Positions 16,391 to 25,584 of a DNA stretch of 64,000 nucleotides are shown here, in pieces (the stretch's first letter is position 1; each line of letters opens with the position of its first letter). The stretch covers positions 79,199-143,198 of the forward strand of contig CAXXSG010000011.1 of the NCBI GenBank assembly GCA_963665915.2. Direction: 5' to 3'. This DNA comes from JAFGRU01 sp963665915. GTDB taxonomy: Bacteria; Desulfobacterota; Desulfuromonadia; Desulfuromonadales; JAAYDE01. A program made the translations under genes and the position numbers. The notes under the pieces were generated by a model. That model saw only the letters and a program-made list of their open reading frames with translations. It had not been told where the DNA came from and did no database searches.

Positions 16391-16418
16391 TTGACAATCC
16401 ACAAAATTGCAGTATTTT
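16391..16418 (+). promoter_or_regulatory. Promoter of the PerR-like regulator gene
   Basis: TTGACA (16391-16396) and TATTTT (16413-16418) with a 16-base spacer. The -10 end overlaps the palindromic operator, which suits autorepression. Confidence 0.6.
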
Positions 16419-16430
16419 ACTAATTAGTAA
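16417..16430. promoter_or_regulatory. Fur/PerR-like operator palindrome
   Basis: TTACTAATTAGTAA is a perfect 14-base palindrome overlapping the -10 element of the regulator promoter. AT-rich palindromes of this type are bound by PerR/Fur family dimers; autoregulation is inferred. Confidence 0.55.
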
Positions 16431-16461
16431 TTATTCTTAATTTGGTTTTTCAGCAATACTT

Positions 16462-16911
16462 ATGAAGACAATACCGAACGATCAATTTGCAGACTTCGAG
16501 ACCGCCTGCCGGAAAAAAAATTTGCGCTTAACAGTGCAACGATTTGAGATCTTTAAGGGCTTGGCAAAAGCGACCGATCATCCGACACCGGAAATTCTGC
16601 ATCAGAGATTACTCAAGCAGATGCCGACGTTGTCATTGGATACTGTTTATCGCACGCTCAGAACTTTCGCCGATCTTGGGCTGATCAATAAAGTTGAAAC
16701 GGTTGAAAGTCAGGCACGTTTTGAAGCGTTGCATGTCCAGCATCACCATTTAATATGCGAAAAGTGTAAAAAAATCATGGACTTTCAATGGCATTTCATT
16801 GATGAAGCCTCATTGCCGGAAAATCTTCGCAACTGGGGAAGGATTGATCGGAAAAGTCTGGTCGTTTATGGAACATGCCACAAATGTTTAAGTGAATCAT
16901 TCGAACAGTAG
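16462..16911 (+). CDS. Fur-family regulator, PerR-like
   Basis: The 149-residue protein has a winged-helix DNA-binding half (about 1-85: RLTVQRFEIFKGLA, HPTPEILHQRL, LDTVYRTLRTFADLGLI) and a metal-binding half with HVQHHHLICEKCKKI and a second CHKC near the C-terminus, forming the structural Cys4 zinc site. Direct position before katA suggests a peroxide-sensing (PerR) role controlling catalase and itself. A Fur (iron) or Zur role cannot be excluded by sequence alone. Confidence 0.88.
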   Translation: MKTIPNDQFADFETACRKKNLRLTVQRFEIFKGLAKATDHPTPEILHQRLLKQMPTLSLDTVYRTLRTFADLGLINKVETVESQARFEALHVQHHHLICEKCKKIMDFQWHFIDEASLPENLRNWGRIDRKSLVVYGTCHKCLSESFEQ

Positions 16912-17052
16912 TTTTTCCCCAAAGTTGATGTGAATTTTTAAAATGTGTTCTTTTTTCGTGAATTGTCGGCCGGTTTTGTTAAAAGCAGGGACAGTAAACC
17001 ACCGATTCCGCCATTGTTTAAAATCATCTTCCTAGAGAAAGGACAGGGTAAA

Positions 17053-18507
17053 ATGAAAAAAAAATTGACAACCAATGCCGGGGCTCCGGTCGCTGACAAC
17101 AACAATGTAATGACAGCGGGACCGCGTGGGCCGTTACTCATGCAGGATGTCTGGTTTCAGGAGAAACTGGCCAGTTTTGATCGTGAAGTCATCCCCGAAC
17201 GGCGCATGCATGCCAAGGGCTCAGGCGCATTCGGGACCTTTACCGTGACTCACGATATCACCAAGTACACGAAGGCAAAAATTTTTTCCGAGGTCGGGAA
17301 AAAGACCGAGATGTTCGTGCGCTTTTCCACGGTTGCCGGTGAACGCGGTGCGGCCGATGCCGAGCGGGATATTCGCGGTTTTGCGATGAAATATTATACC
17401 GAGGAGGGAAACTGGGATCTGGTCGGCAACAACACTCCGGTTTTTTTCCTGAAAGATCCCTACAAATTTCCCGATCTCAACCATGTGGTCAAACGCGACC
17501 CGCGCACCAATCTGCGTAGTGCCAAAAATAACTGGGATTTCTGGACCCTGCTTCCGGAAGCTCTGCACCAGGTGACCATTACCATGAGTGAACGGGGGAT
17601 TCCCCTTTCCTACCGCCATATGAACGGTTACGGCAGTCATACTTACAGTTTGCTCAATGCGGAGAATAAACGTTACTGGGTCAAGTTCCATTTCAAGACC
17701 CAGCAGGGGATCAAATGTCTGACCGATGCCGAAGCCGAAGCTGTGATCGGCAAATGCCGCGAGAGTAATCAACGCGACCTTTATGAGAGCATTGAAAAGG
17801 GGGATTTCCCGCGCTGGAAGATGCAGATTCAGGTTGTGCCGGAAGAGGATGCGGCTAAGTTTTCATTTAATCCCTTTGATTTGACCAAAGTCTGGCCACA
17901 TGACAAATATCCGATGATCGAAGTCGGTGTCATGGAATTGAACAAAAATCCGGACAACTATTTTGCCGACGTCGAACAGGCGGCTTTCAATCCGGTCAAT
18001 ATTGTTCCCGGTATTGGATTTTCTCCTGATAAGATGTTGCAGGGGAGGCTGTTCTCCTATGGGGATACCCAGCGTTATCGCCTCGGTGTCAATCATCACT
18101 TGATCCCGGTTAACAAGCCTCGCTGCCCGTTTCACAGTTACCACCGCGATGGTACCATGCGGGTTGACGGGAACCATGGCAGCACCCTCGGTTACGAGCC
18201 CAACAGTTATGGTGAGTGGCAGGAACAGCCGGATTTTTCCGAGCCTCCACTAAGTTTGGAAGGGGCAGCGGATCACTGGAATCATCGTGAAGATGATGAT
18301 GACTACTTCAGCCAGCCTGGCGATCTTTTTCGGTTGATGAGTGCTGAGCAGCAGGAAACATTGTTCGCTAATACCGGTCGTGCAATGGGTGACGCACCTC
18401 GGGAAATCAAGGTCCGCCATGCTGCCAATTGTTACAAAGCTGACCCCGCTTATGGGGAAGGTGTCGCAAAAGCAATGGATATCCCATTGAACGAAATTAT
18501 GGAATAG
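17053..18507 (+). CDS. katA: Monofunctional heme catalase
   Basis: The enzyme breaks hydrogen peroxide into water and oxygen. The 484-residue length fits a small-subunit, clade-3 catalase. Catalytic histidine lies in RRMHAKGSGAFG, the distal asparagine region in NNTPVFFLKDP, and the proximal heme tyrosine in RLFSYGDTQRYRLG. The ATG at 17053 is preferred over an upstream in-frame start because AGGACAGGG precedes it and the protein then begins KKLTTNAGAPVADN as the family does. It lies 141 bases after the PerR-like gene. Confidence 0.96.
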   Translation: MKKKLTTNAGAPVADNNNVMTAGPRGPLLMQDVWFQEKLASFDREVIPERRMHAKGSGAFGTFTVTHDITKYTKAKIFSEVGKKTEMFVRFSTVAGERGAADAERDIRGFAMKYYTEEGNWDLVGNNTPVFFLKDPYKFPDLNHVVKRDPRTNLRSAKNNWDFWTLLPEALHQVTITMSERGIPLSYRHMNGYGSHTYSLLNAENKRYWVKFHFKTQQGIKCLTDAEAEAVIGKCRESNQRDLYESIEKGDFPRWKMQIQVVPEEDAAKFSFNPFDLTKVWPHDKYPMIEVGVMELNKNPDNYFADVEQAAFNPVNIVPGIGFSPDKMLQGRLFSYGDTQRYRLGVNHHLIPVNKPRCPFHSYHRDGTMRVDGNHGSTLGYEPNSYGEWQEQPDFSEPPLSLEGAADHWNHREDDDDYFSQPGDLFRLMSAEQQETLFANTGRAMGDAPREIKVRHAANCYKADPAYGEGVAKAMDIPLNEIME

Positions 18508-18532
18508 GCATTGCCGCTGATTCAGCGAAAAA

Positions 18533-18574
18533 ACAAAACCGCCCGTATGCTGACATGGCATTGGGCTGTTTTGT
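18533..18574 (+). terminator. Likely terminator after katA
   Basis: ACAAAACCGCCC pairs with GGGCTGTTTTGT (11 of 12 positions) with an 18-base loop. The T-rich 3' arm partly serves as the U tract. Confidence 0.5.
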
Positions 18575-18680
18575 TATGCGTAGGCGCCTTTCCGGGTGAA
18601 AGCCGAGGGGCAGGCCTGAAAGATTGTAATCCAGGGCCAGCATCTCCAATTCAATAGTATGAAAGTGCTCCGTACAAACG

Positions 18681-18715
18681 ACTAAGGGCCTGGAAGGTTT
18701 CTGCAGGCCCTTAGT
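18681..18715. repeat. 12-bp perfect inverted repeat
   Basis: ACTAAGGGCCTG and CAGGCCCTTAGT with an 11-base loop, no T run. It lies between the convergent katA and Sel1 genes and could stop transcription from either side or be a repeat remnant. Confidence 0.5.
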
Positions 18716-18778
18716 TTCACTTTGATTCAAAACAGGAAAACTGAAAATAAATTTTTGGGAATAGGCCTTGCCCTTTGC

Positions 18779-19363
18779 CTAAGGCTCCGATGGCTTGAAA
18801 GGGGTTGACTGCCATTTTTCAGCAAGTTTTTGAGCTTTAGCCAACGCTTTCGGGGACATGTCCTTTTCCAGTTCCTTGAGTTTGGTCTCAGCCTTGATTT
18901 CGCCGTTTTTTAGCGCGAGACTGTACCACATATAGGCTTGAACATCATCCTGGGAAACCCCTCCGACGCCGTTTTCATACAACAGAGCAAGCTCGAATTG
19001 CGCCGGTCCATAATCCTGGTCAGCCGCTTTATACATCCATTTAGCGGTTTTTTCTGTGGTTTGGGGATACTGGAAATATTTAAGCCCTATCAGGGTCTGG
19101 GAGATCGGGTTCCCCTGTTCGGCCAAGGGTTCCCATTTGTTGAAAAATTCCTCGAGTTCCTCGCATTTTTCAGTCAACGTGAATTTAGCCATCCAGCTTC
19201 CACAGGGGATCCCCCTGACTTCCGGGTATTCACCAGGCGCCGCGGGCGTGCCCGTAAAATCAAAAGCCGAAGACATCCCCGGAAAGATCAGCAGGAACAT
19301 CAGGCATGCAGGAATCAAAAACCCTGAGATTCTCATGGGGGAACAAACCGTCAATATCTTCAT
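18779..19363 (-). CDS. Secreted Sel1/TPR-like repeat protein
   Basis: A 194-residue protein with an N-terminal signal peptide (hydrophobic stretch ISGFLIPACLMFLLIFPG, cleavage probably after SSA). Sel1-like repeats follow: GNPISQTLIGLKYFQYPQTTEKTAKWMYKAAD in parts and GPAQFELALLYENGVGGVSQDDVQAYMWYSLAL in parts. Such repeats form protein-binding solenoids; the partner is unknown. A lone cysteine pair (GIPCGSW, EKCEEL) could form a disulfide. It stands alone between katA and the MFS gene. Confidence 0.8.
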   Translation of the reverse strand: MKILTVCSPMRISGFLIPACLMFLLIFPGMSSAFDFTGTPAAPGEYPEVRGIPCGSWMAKFTLTEKCEELEEFFNKWEPLAEQGNPISQTLIGLKYFQYPQTTEKTAKWMYKAADQDYGPAQFELALLYENGVGGVSQDDVQAYMWYSLALKNGEIKAETKLKELEKDMSPKALAKAQKLAEKWQSTPFKPSEP

Positions 19364-19646
19364 GGCAATCCTTTATATTTGGTATTTAATTCCGGTTCTG
19401 TCTTTTGTTCTGAAAACTAAGAGCCGATGAGGAACAATTCCATCATTGCAAGTTTTGGCAATGCGAAATAATATCCTTTAAAGAGGCGGATGGCAATATC
19501 TTTAGGTTTCGAACAATTCGTTCGAGGGGGCAACCCCGGTCACTCCACCAGAAAATGGCCGGATAGAAAACCCTGACGGCCACTGCTTTGTCCGCCACGT
19601 CGGGCCGGAATCCTATTATTCACTTTTTGCGAGCGACGGCGAATTA

Positions 19647-20807
19647 ATGAAGAAAACTTTTTTTCTGCTGGCCCTGTTGGCGGCTTTTCCTCCCTTATCC
19701 ACCGACATGTACCTCGCCGCTATTCCCATCCTTCAGAAACAGTGGCAGCAGCCTCTCGCCTCCGTCAATCTGACCCTGATCTTTTTTTTCATCAGTTATT
19801 GCTTTTTTCTCCTGATCTACGGGCCTGTTTCTGACCGTTACGGGCGCCGCCCGCCGCTGATAACCGGTATTGTCATTTTTATCCTGGCCAGTTTGATGTG
19901 TGCCTTTTCCAAGGGGTTGACGGAACTGATTGTTTTCAGAATCGTCCAGGGTGCGGGGGCTGCCGGCGCTTCGGCGATTTCCCTGGCAATTTGCAAGGAT
20001 ATTTACGAAGGGAGAGAACGCGAAAAGGTCTTGGCCCATCTCGCTGTCGCTATCGGTTTGGCCCCCATGCTGGCGCCTGTTTTCGGCGGTTGGCTCCTCA
20101 GCTTTTTCCCTTGGCCATCCCTCTTTTTTTCACAGGCAGCGCTCGCCGGTCTGGCTCTGGCTGGTGTCTGGAAAATGAAAGAACCGTACAGAGACGTGTC
20201 CGACGCAACAGTCTGGAGGCAGCTGGCAAACTACATTCACTTGCTTGGAAATGGCCGTTTTCTCATTCTGGCCGTGATTACCTCCATAAGCATGTTGCCG
20301 CTTTTTGCTTTTATTGCCGGCTGCTCCGATATTTATATCAACAAATTTTCCTTGTCCGAACAGGTCTTCGGGCTTTTTTTCGGGGCCAACGCCCTGGCTT
20401 ATATGACGGGGTCTTTTGTCTGCTCCCGCCTGGTGCGCCGAGTGCCGTCCCGTCATCTCATGAGCGCTGGTTTTACGGGTATTCCGCTGGCCGGAATGAT
20501 TCTCCTGCTTTCAGCTCGTCATACCCCCTGGGGACTGGCTCTGCCGATGTTCATCATGTCTTTTTCCATCGGTCTTTGTCGCCCACCGGGTACCAATCTG
20601 GCGCTTGAACAGGTCCAACGAAGCGCCGGTGCGGCCGCTTCATTTCTGGTCTTTACCCTGTTTGTTTTCGGCGCCACCGCCATGTGGCTGATTTCGTGGG
20701 ACTGGAGTGATAAAATGGATATTTTGGGATGGATGGGGCTGAGTTGCGGAGCGCTGACACTGGGAGGCTGGTTCGCCCTCCAGCGCGTCCTGAAGCTTGA
20801 GGGGTGA
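19647..20807 (+). CDS. Bcr/CflA-family MFS drug efflux transporter
   Basis: This 386-residue, 12-helix inner-membrane exporter has the drug:H+ antiporter signatures STDMYLAAIPILQKQW in helix 1, the loop 2-3 motif GPVSDRYGRRPP, and RIVQGAGAAGASAISLA in helix 4. These place it in the Bcr/CflA subgroup. The substrate cannot be told. The SD is weak. It lies alone, transcribed toward a convergent small gene. Confidence 0.88.
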   Translation: MKKTFFLLALLAAFPPLSTDMYLAAIPILQKQWQQPLASVNLTLIFFFISYCFFLLIYGPVSDRYGRRPPLITGIVIFILASLMCAFSKGLTELIVFRIVQGAGAAGASAISLAICKDIYEGREREKVLAHLAVAIGLAPMLAPVFGGWLLSFFPWPSLFFSQAALAGLALAGVWKMKEPYRDVSDATVWRQLANYIHLLGNGRFLILAVITSISMLPLFAFIAGCSDIYINKFSLSEQVFGLFFGANALAYMTGSFVCSRLVRRVPSRHLMSAGFTGIPLAGMILLLSARHTPWGLALPMFIMSFSIGLCRPPGTNLALEQVQRSAGAAASFLVFTLFVFGATAMWLISWDWSDKMDILGWMGLSCGALTLGGWFALQRVLKLEG

Positions 20808-20868
20808 GGATTTTCAGACAAGGGTGTTATTATTGTAACCATTAACCTCTTTGCTGTTGGCCTCGCAC

Positions 20869-20935
20869 CGCCCATTCCAAGGGCCGCATGAACCCATCCC
20901 GGCGCCGGGCACCCTTTCCATGGGCGCTGCGAGTC
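20869..20935. repeat. Dispersed intergenic repeat, copy 1
   Basis: Begins CGCCCATTCCAAGGGCCGCA and ends CATGGGCGCTGCGAGTC; a related copy lies at 52517-52594. The ends GCCCAT and ATGGGC are inverted, so the unit can fold. Confidence 0.7.
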
Positions 20936-20954
20936 AGGTGTGATGAAGAACTTA

Positions 20955-21293
20955 TTATTCAGGAAATTCCAGTGTCGTTTCCAGCGCCTGTTCCAGCTTT
21001 TTCAGCTTATCCTCTTCCCGGCACCAGCAGTTCAGGCGGCTCTGGCAGGGAGCCTTATGCTGCCAGAACGAAACGATCATCGATTGGGGTTGCCAGGACT
21101 CCAGGAACCACTCCTTCAGAAGGGGGCGGTACGCAATCCGGGCCCAGGGTTTTCCGTCTTTGCGGATCACATACAGATTTTTGCCGGTGGAAATTTCCAC
21201 CCTGAGACCGCTTTTTTGGTAGAAGCGGTCAATCTTGGCTAGGGTGAAAGGATTGGGGTGGGGTGTTCTCAGCGAGTCGCTTTCGTTCGTCAT
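20955..21293 (-). CDS. Uncharacterised protein downstream of rlmKL
   Basis: A 112-residue protein whose ATG overlaps the rlmKL stop (ATGA), implying translational coupling. It has a LYVIRKDGKPWARIAYRPLLKEWFLESW beta-rich middle in parts, one CQSRLNCWC cysteine cluster and an acidic helical end. No family is recognised. Coupling with an rRNA methyltransferase hints at an RNA- or translation-related role, but nothing in the sequence proves that. Confidence 0.65.
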   Translation of the reverse strand: MTNESDSLRTPHPNPFTLAKIDRFYQKSGLRVEISTGKNLYVIRKDGKPWARIAYRPLLKEWFLESWQPQSMIVSFWQHKAPCQSRLNCWCREEDKLKKLEQALETTLEFPE

Positions 21294-23518
21294 TTTTGTG
21301 ATGGTTTCCTGTGCATAATCCTCCAGCACCGGTGCATCCGGGCGTTGCGTTGAAAATCGGGAGGGATGGTCCAGGCTGAAATATCCTCAATAGTCAATTC
21401 AGGAAAGATCTCCGGATTCATCTTGAATTTTCTGAAATTGTTGGAAAATATGAGTTCTCCGTCTTTTGTGAGGAGGCGGGAGACAGCTCTCAGCAGGTCC
21501 GGATAATCCCTCTGGATGTCGAAAAATGTTTTCCGATCCCTGGAGTTGGAAAAGGTTGGCGGATCGAGGAAGATCAGGTCGAAGCGTCGGGTTTCGTTTT
21601 TCAGCCATTCCAGACAATCGGCCTGGATGAAGTCGTGGTTTTCCAGGTCCAGTTCATTGAGGAGAAAATTCCGCTTGGCCCACTCCAGATAGGTTCGCGA
21701 ACTGTCGACCGTCAGGGTTCCGGCTGCGCCGCCGGCGGCGGCATAAACAGATGCCGACCCGGTGTAGGCGAAAAGATTGAGGAAAAGTTTCCCCGCGGCC
21801 GCTTCCCGGATCATTTTCCGGGTCGGGCGATGATCGAGAAAAAGACCGGTGTCCAGGTAATCACTGAAGTTGACCAGAAAGCGCAAGCCCTCCTCCCGAA
21901 CTTCCTGAAATTTTTCCCGGTTCTCCATTTTATGGTACTGGTCGCGTCCTTTCTGCTTTTTCCTGACCTTGAGAAAAATATGTTCCGGAGGGATATCCAG
22001 GGTTTCAGCCAGGGTCGCGAGGATTTCCCGCAGGCGGGTCTGGGCCAGGACCGGATTGATGTTTTGCGGCGGATCATATTCCTGGACATGAACCCACTCT
22101 TCGTAAATGTCGACTGCCGCGGCATATTCGGGGATATCGGCATCGTAAATACGGTAGCAGGTCACCCCCTCCCGTTCTTTCCAGCGGCGCAGGTTGCGGA
22201 GATTTTTGCGCAGGCGGTTGGCGAGCATTTCCGAGGTTCCTTCTTGGATGGCCGTAGCCTCTGTGGGGTGAGGAGCAGCAGCGCTCAGTCCTTCCCTGGC
22301 CGCTGTTAAGCCAAGCTGGTAATGGTAGAGGCGGCATTCAATCGGGCCGTTGAAAAGTCTGTGCTCAGTGTCTGCGCAAAGGCCCAGTTCCTTCTCCAAC
22401 TCCGGGGAAGCGGTCAGAATCCCCGCATTCCATCCGCCAAACTGTTGTTTGAGCTGTTGCCCAAGGAGATGGTAAAGGTTTTTAAGGTTTTCATTGTGTC
22501 CGAGGCGCTGACCGTAAGGCGGGTTGGTGACGATCAGGCCGCCGCTTCCTTCTGCTGAGGCGGGCAGCTCGAACTTTTGGATATCGCTCCTCTGCAACTC
22601 GATGAAGTTTTCCAAGCCAGCCAGGCGGGCGTTCGCCCGGGCACCATCTATGGCGTCCGAACTGCCATCAAAACCAAAGATCCGCGGCCGCTTTTTCATC
22701 CCTGTCTCCTTGCGGGAGGAGGCTTCACTGAGCAGTTTTTTCCAGACTGCGGGCTGATGCCCCTTCCAACCGAGAAAACCGTAATATTCGCGCAGCAACC
22801 CCGGCGCCATGTCCATGGCCAGGAGCGCTCCTTCGGTGAGCAGGGTGCCTGACCCGCACATGGGGTCGAGGAGAACTCCTCCCTTTTCCGAGATCGCCGG
22901 CCAGTTGCTGAAAAGGAGAATGGCCGCGGCGAGATTTTCCTTGAGCGGTGCGGGGCCTCCCTTTTCCCGGTAACTGCGGCGGTGGAGACTGTCGCCGGAG
23001 AGGTCGAGGCTGACTGTCAGCTGATTTCGCAGGAGATGGAGGTTGATGCGGATGTCGGGCCTTTCCAGGTCGACCGATGGCCTGACCCCGAAGTTGTCCC
23101 GAAACTGATCGACGATCGCATCTTTGGCCTTCAGGGCGGCAAAGTGGGAGTGTTTAATCTTCGAGCGGGCGATGTTGCAATCGACGGCGAGGGTACCGTC
23201 TTTTTCCATATGGCTGCTCCAGTCAATCTCGCGGATGCCCAGGTACAGTCCTTCCGGTGTAAGGGCTGGAAAAGTCTTTAGAGGGAGGAACACGCGGTTC
23301 GCGAGCCGGGTCCAGAGACAGGTTCGGCAGGCTGTTTCAAGCGTGCCGATGAAGAAAACGCCCCCTTTGCCGGCGCGGATCTTTTCCGCGCCCAGCCCTT
23401 TCAGCTCTTCAGCAAGCAGGACTTCCAGGCCCAGAGCCGCGGTGGCGAAAAATTGTCGGATCTCCGTTTTTTCCGGGCGCTTCCTCTTTATGGTGCGGTT
23501 TCGGTTCTCAGTGCTCAC
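21290..23518 (-). CDS. rlmL: Bifunctional 23S rRNA guanine methyltransferase RlmKL
   Basis: The protein (about 742 residues) joins two SAM-dependent methyltransferases that modify G2445 (N2) and G2069 (N7) of 23S rRNA in E. coli. The N-terminal half has a THUMP domain (about 50-160) and the RlmL domain with LLDPMCGSGTLLTEGA and catalytic VTNPPYGQRLG. The C-terminal RlmK half has LFLNLFAYTGSASVYAA and FLDPPTFSNS. The chosen GTG at 23518 overlaps the PHP gene stop; the frame is open to 23563 and no start has a clear SD, so the N-terminus is uncertain. Confidence 0.92.
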   Translation of the reverse strand: MSTENRNRTIKRKRPEKTEIRQFFATAALGLEVLLAEELKGLGAEKIRAGKGGVFFIGTLETACRTCLWTRLANRVFLPLKTFPALTPEGLYLGIREIDWSSHMEKDGTLAVDCNIARSKIKHSHFAALKAKDAIVDQFRDNFGVRPSVDLERPDIRINLHLLRNQLTVSLDLSGDSLHRRSYREKGGPAPLKENLAAAILLFSNWPAISEKGGVLLDPMCGSGTLLTEGALLAMDMAPGLLREYYGFLGWKGHQPAVWKKLLSEASSRKETGMKKRPRIFGFDGSSDAIDGARANARLAGLENFIELQRSDIQKFELPASAEGSGGLIVTNPPYGQRLGHNENLKNLYHLLGQQLKQQFGGWNAGILTASPELEKELGLCADTEHRLFNGPIECRLYHYQLGLTAAREGLSAAAPHPTEATAIQEGTSEMLANRLRKNLRNLRRWKEREGVTCYRIYDADIPEYAAAVDIYEEWVHVQEYDPPQNINPVLAQTRLREILATLAETLDIPPEHIFLKVRKKQKGRDQYHKMENREKFQEVREEGLRFLVNFSDYLDTGLFLDHRPTRKMIREAAAGKLFLNLFAYTGSASVYAAAGGAAGTLTVDSSRTYLEWAKRNFLLNELDLENHDFIQADCLEWLKNETRRFDLIFLDPPTFSNSRDRKTFFDIQRDYPDLLRAVSRLLTKDGELIFSNNFRKFKMNPEIFPELTIEDISAWTIPPDFQRNARMHRCWRIMHRKPSQK

Positions 23519-24380
23519 AGGAGGGTACCCATTTTTTACGAAAATTTTTAATTTCCTCCACACACTGATAGGGGACCCTTAAATTCCCCCGGCCAGTCCC
23601 AAGCGCCAGAACATCGGGGTCGAAGCCATGGAAATCAGAGCCACCGGTGACGATCAATCCCCGCCGTCTGGCCAGGGTTATGAATTGCTGGGTTTCATTA
23701 CAAGTAGTGCCGGAGGACCAGGCTTCGAGCCCCGCCAAACCTTCCGGAATAAACTTCTGGCAGAGATCCTCCAGTATCCGCATATCCCTGGTTATCAGGT
23801 GCGGGTGGGCCAGAACCGGCACGCCACCCGCCGAAAGAATGAGGGCGATAGCCTCCGGGGTCGGGAAAAAACGTTTGGGTTCATTACAGGGGTGGAGGTA
23901 GCGGTTGAAGGCATCAGAAAGATCTTTTGCATAGCCTTGCCGGATCAGGGCTCGGGCGACATGGGGCCGTCCCATGGCGCCCCGGGCTTGAGAACGAACC
24001 TCTTCGAAATCGAGGGGTTTGCGTCCCTTTTCGGCCAGAAGGTGGTTGATGTTGTCCATAATTTTAAAGTTGCGCGTTGCCCGGAAATCCTGGAATTCCT
24101 TGAGAGCCTGCTTCAGTTTCAGGTTATGATGATCAAAACCGTATCCCAACAGGTGGAGATCCTGAAATTCCCCGAAAACGGTGGATAGTTCGACCCCGGT
24201 CAGGACTTCAATCCCGGCTAGGGCGCCTTCGCTAAAAACCTCATCCGTTGCGTCGACATTATCATGATCACAGATAGCCACGGCGGCAAGGTTCTTTTCA
24301 GCGGCCATCCGGATCAGCTCGCGGGGTGTGGACAAACCGTCCGAGTAATGACTGTGAAGGTGGAGATCAACGTATCGCAT
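23508..24380 (-). CDS. PHP-domain metal-dependent phosphoesterase (TrpH/RNase AM-like)
   Basis: A 290-residue PHP protein with the metal-site motifs DLHLHSHYSDG near the N-terminus, AICDHDN, VELST, LAHPHLI and GSDFHGFD near the C-terminus. Relatives such as E. coli YciV (RNase AM) process the 5' ends of ribosomal RNA or hydrolyse 3',5'-bisphosphonucleotides. The gene is directly upstream of and overlapping rlmKL, which fits an RNA-related job, but substrate choice is inference. Confidence 0.88.
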   Translation of the reverse strand: MRYVDLHLHSHYSDGLSTPRELIRMAAEKNLAAVAICDHDNVDATDEVFSEGALAGIEVLTGVELSTVFGEFQDLHLLGYGFDHHNLKLKQALKEFQDFRATRNFKIMDNINHLLAEKGRKPLDFEEVRSQARGAMGRPHVARALIRQGYAKDLSDAFNRYLHPCNEPKRFFPTPEAIALILSAGGVPVLAHPHLITRDMRILEDLCQKFIPEGLAGLEAWSSGTTCNETQQFITLARRRGLIVTGGSDFHGFDPDVLALGTGRGNLRVPYQCVEEIKNFRKKWVPSCEH

Positions 24381-24549
24381 AAAATATTATCACATTTTCT
24401 GAAAGGGGACGGCATTTCCGAGAAATTGTCTGACGAACGGGCACATTTTTTTCCACTCTAGCATGAATTTCCATTCTTAAACAATTGAGGTATTTAACTC
24501 CGAATCCTGAATCGGTTTACATTTTTAGCAGGGTTGTGGATGGAATGGA

Positions 24550-24567
24550 GTTTTGTGGCCACAAAAC
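24550..24567. promoter_or_regulatory. 18-base perfect palindrome upstream of the peptide-ABC ATPase genes
   Basis: GTTTTGTGGCCACAAAAC lies 68 bases before the TTG start of the first ABC gene in a 254-base divergent intergenic region. Its form suits a dimeric repressor site, or a small hairpin. No cognate regulator gene is next to it. Confidence 0.5.
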
Positions 24568-24634
24568 CCCCTTTCAGAGCATGTGAAATTGTGGTAATTT
24601 GCTCTATTGAAGTTTCCCATCAAAGGAGATGTTC

Positions 24635-25582
24635 TTGCTTCTCGATGTTCAAAACCTGATGACCTTTTTCTTTACTTCGCAGGGCTTGGTAAAGGCAGTG
24701 CGGGGCGTTGAATTTTCCCTGGATGGGGGTGAGACCGTTGCTCTGGTCGGCGAATCCGGCTGTGGGAAATCGGTGACCGCTCTCTCCATTCTGCGTCTCG
24801 TGTCTCCGCCGGGGAAGGTCGTTGATGGGGTTATCGATTTCCGGGGCGAGGATCTGCGGCGCATTTCTGTCGAGGAAATCCGTCGCATCCGGGGCAATCA
24901 GATATCGATGATTTTTCAGGAGCCGATGACCTCTCTCAATCCCGTTCTGACGATCGGCGAGCAGATCGGCGAGGTTTTGAGGCTGCACAAAGGCATCGAT
25001 CGCAGAGAATCGTTGGCGGCCGCCGCCGAACTTCTCCATCAGGTCGGCATCCCTTCGCCGCAGCGACGTATCCGCGATTATCCACATCAGCTTTCCGGGG
25101 GTATGCGCCAGCGGGTGATGATTGCCATGGCCCTGGCCTGTGACCCTCTTCTGCTGATCGCGGATGAACCGACGACCGCTCTTGATGTTACCATTCAGGC
25201 CCAGATTCTCGATCTTTTGGAGGGGCTGAAAAAAGAAAAGGGGATGGGGGTCCTCCTGATCACCCATGACCTGGGCGTGGTTGCCGAGACGGCCGACCGG
25301 GTGGCTATCATGAATTCGGGTCTGATCATGGAGTACGCCACGACCCGCTCCTTGTTTGCCCATCCCTTCCATCCCTACACGCAGGGGCTGCTCGCTTCCG
25401 TGCCCCGCATCGGTGAAAAAAAAAGGCGCCTGAACCCGGTGGGCATGGGTAGCCCCGAAGATATTAAAGCGAAAAAATCCTTTCTGGATACCTGCCCTGA
25501 ACCCTTTGCGCCTCGCAAGGGGAAAATTCCTCCCTTGCGGGAGATGGAGGCGGGTCATTACGTCCGCTGCTGGGAAGCCTGA
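24635..25582 (+). CDS. Oligopeptide/dipeptide ABC transporter ATP-binding protein (DppD/OppD type)
   Basis: This 315-residue ATPase has Walker A GESGCGKS, Q-loop FQEPMTSLNP, signature LSGGMRQR, Walker B LLIADEP and the switch histidine in LLITHDLGVV. The C-terminal oligopeptide-transporter extension is present (HPFHPYTQGLLASVPR and a GHYVRCW ending, with conserved cysteines). The TTG at 24635 lies six bases after AAAGGAG, while the upstream ATG at 24629 abuts the SD. Its partner ATPase follows two bases later, but no permease or binding-protein gene is present here. Confidence 0.88.
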   Translation: MLLDVQNLMTFFFTSQGLVKAVRGVEFSLDGGETVALVGESGCGKSVTALSILRLVSPPGKVVDGVIDFRGEDLRRISVEEIRRIRGNQISMIFQEPMTSLNPVLTIGEQIGEVLRLHKGIDRRESLAAAAELLHQVGIPSPQRRIRDYPHQLSGGMRQRVMIAMALACDPLLLIADEPTTALDVTIQAQILDLLEGLKKEKGMGVLLITHDLGVVAETADRVAIMNSGLIMEYATTRSLFAHPFHPYTQGLLASVPRIGEKKRRLNPVGMGSPEDIKAKKSFLDTCPEPFAPRKGKIPPLREMEAGHYVRCWEA

Positions 25583-25584
25583 GT

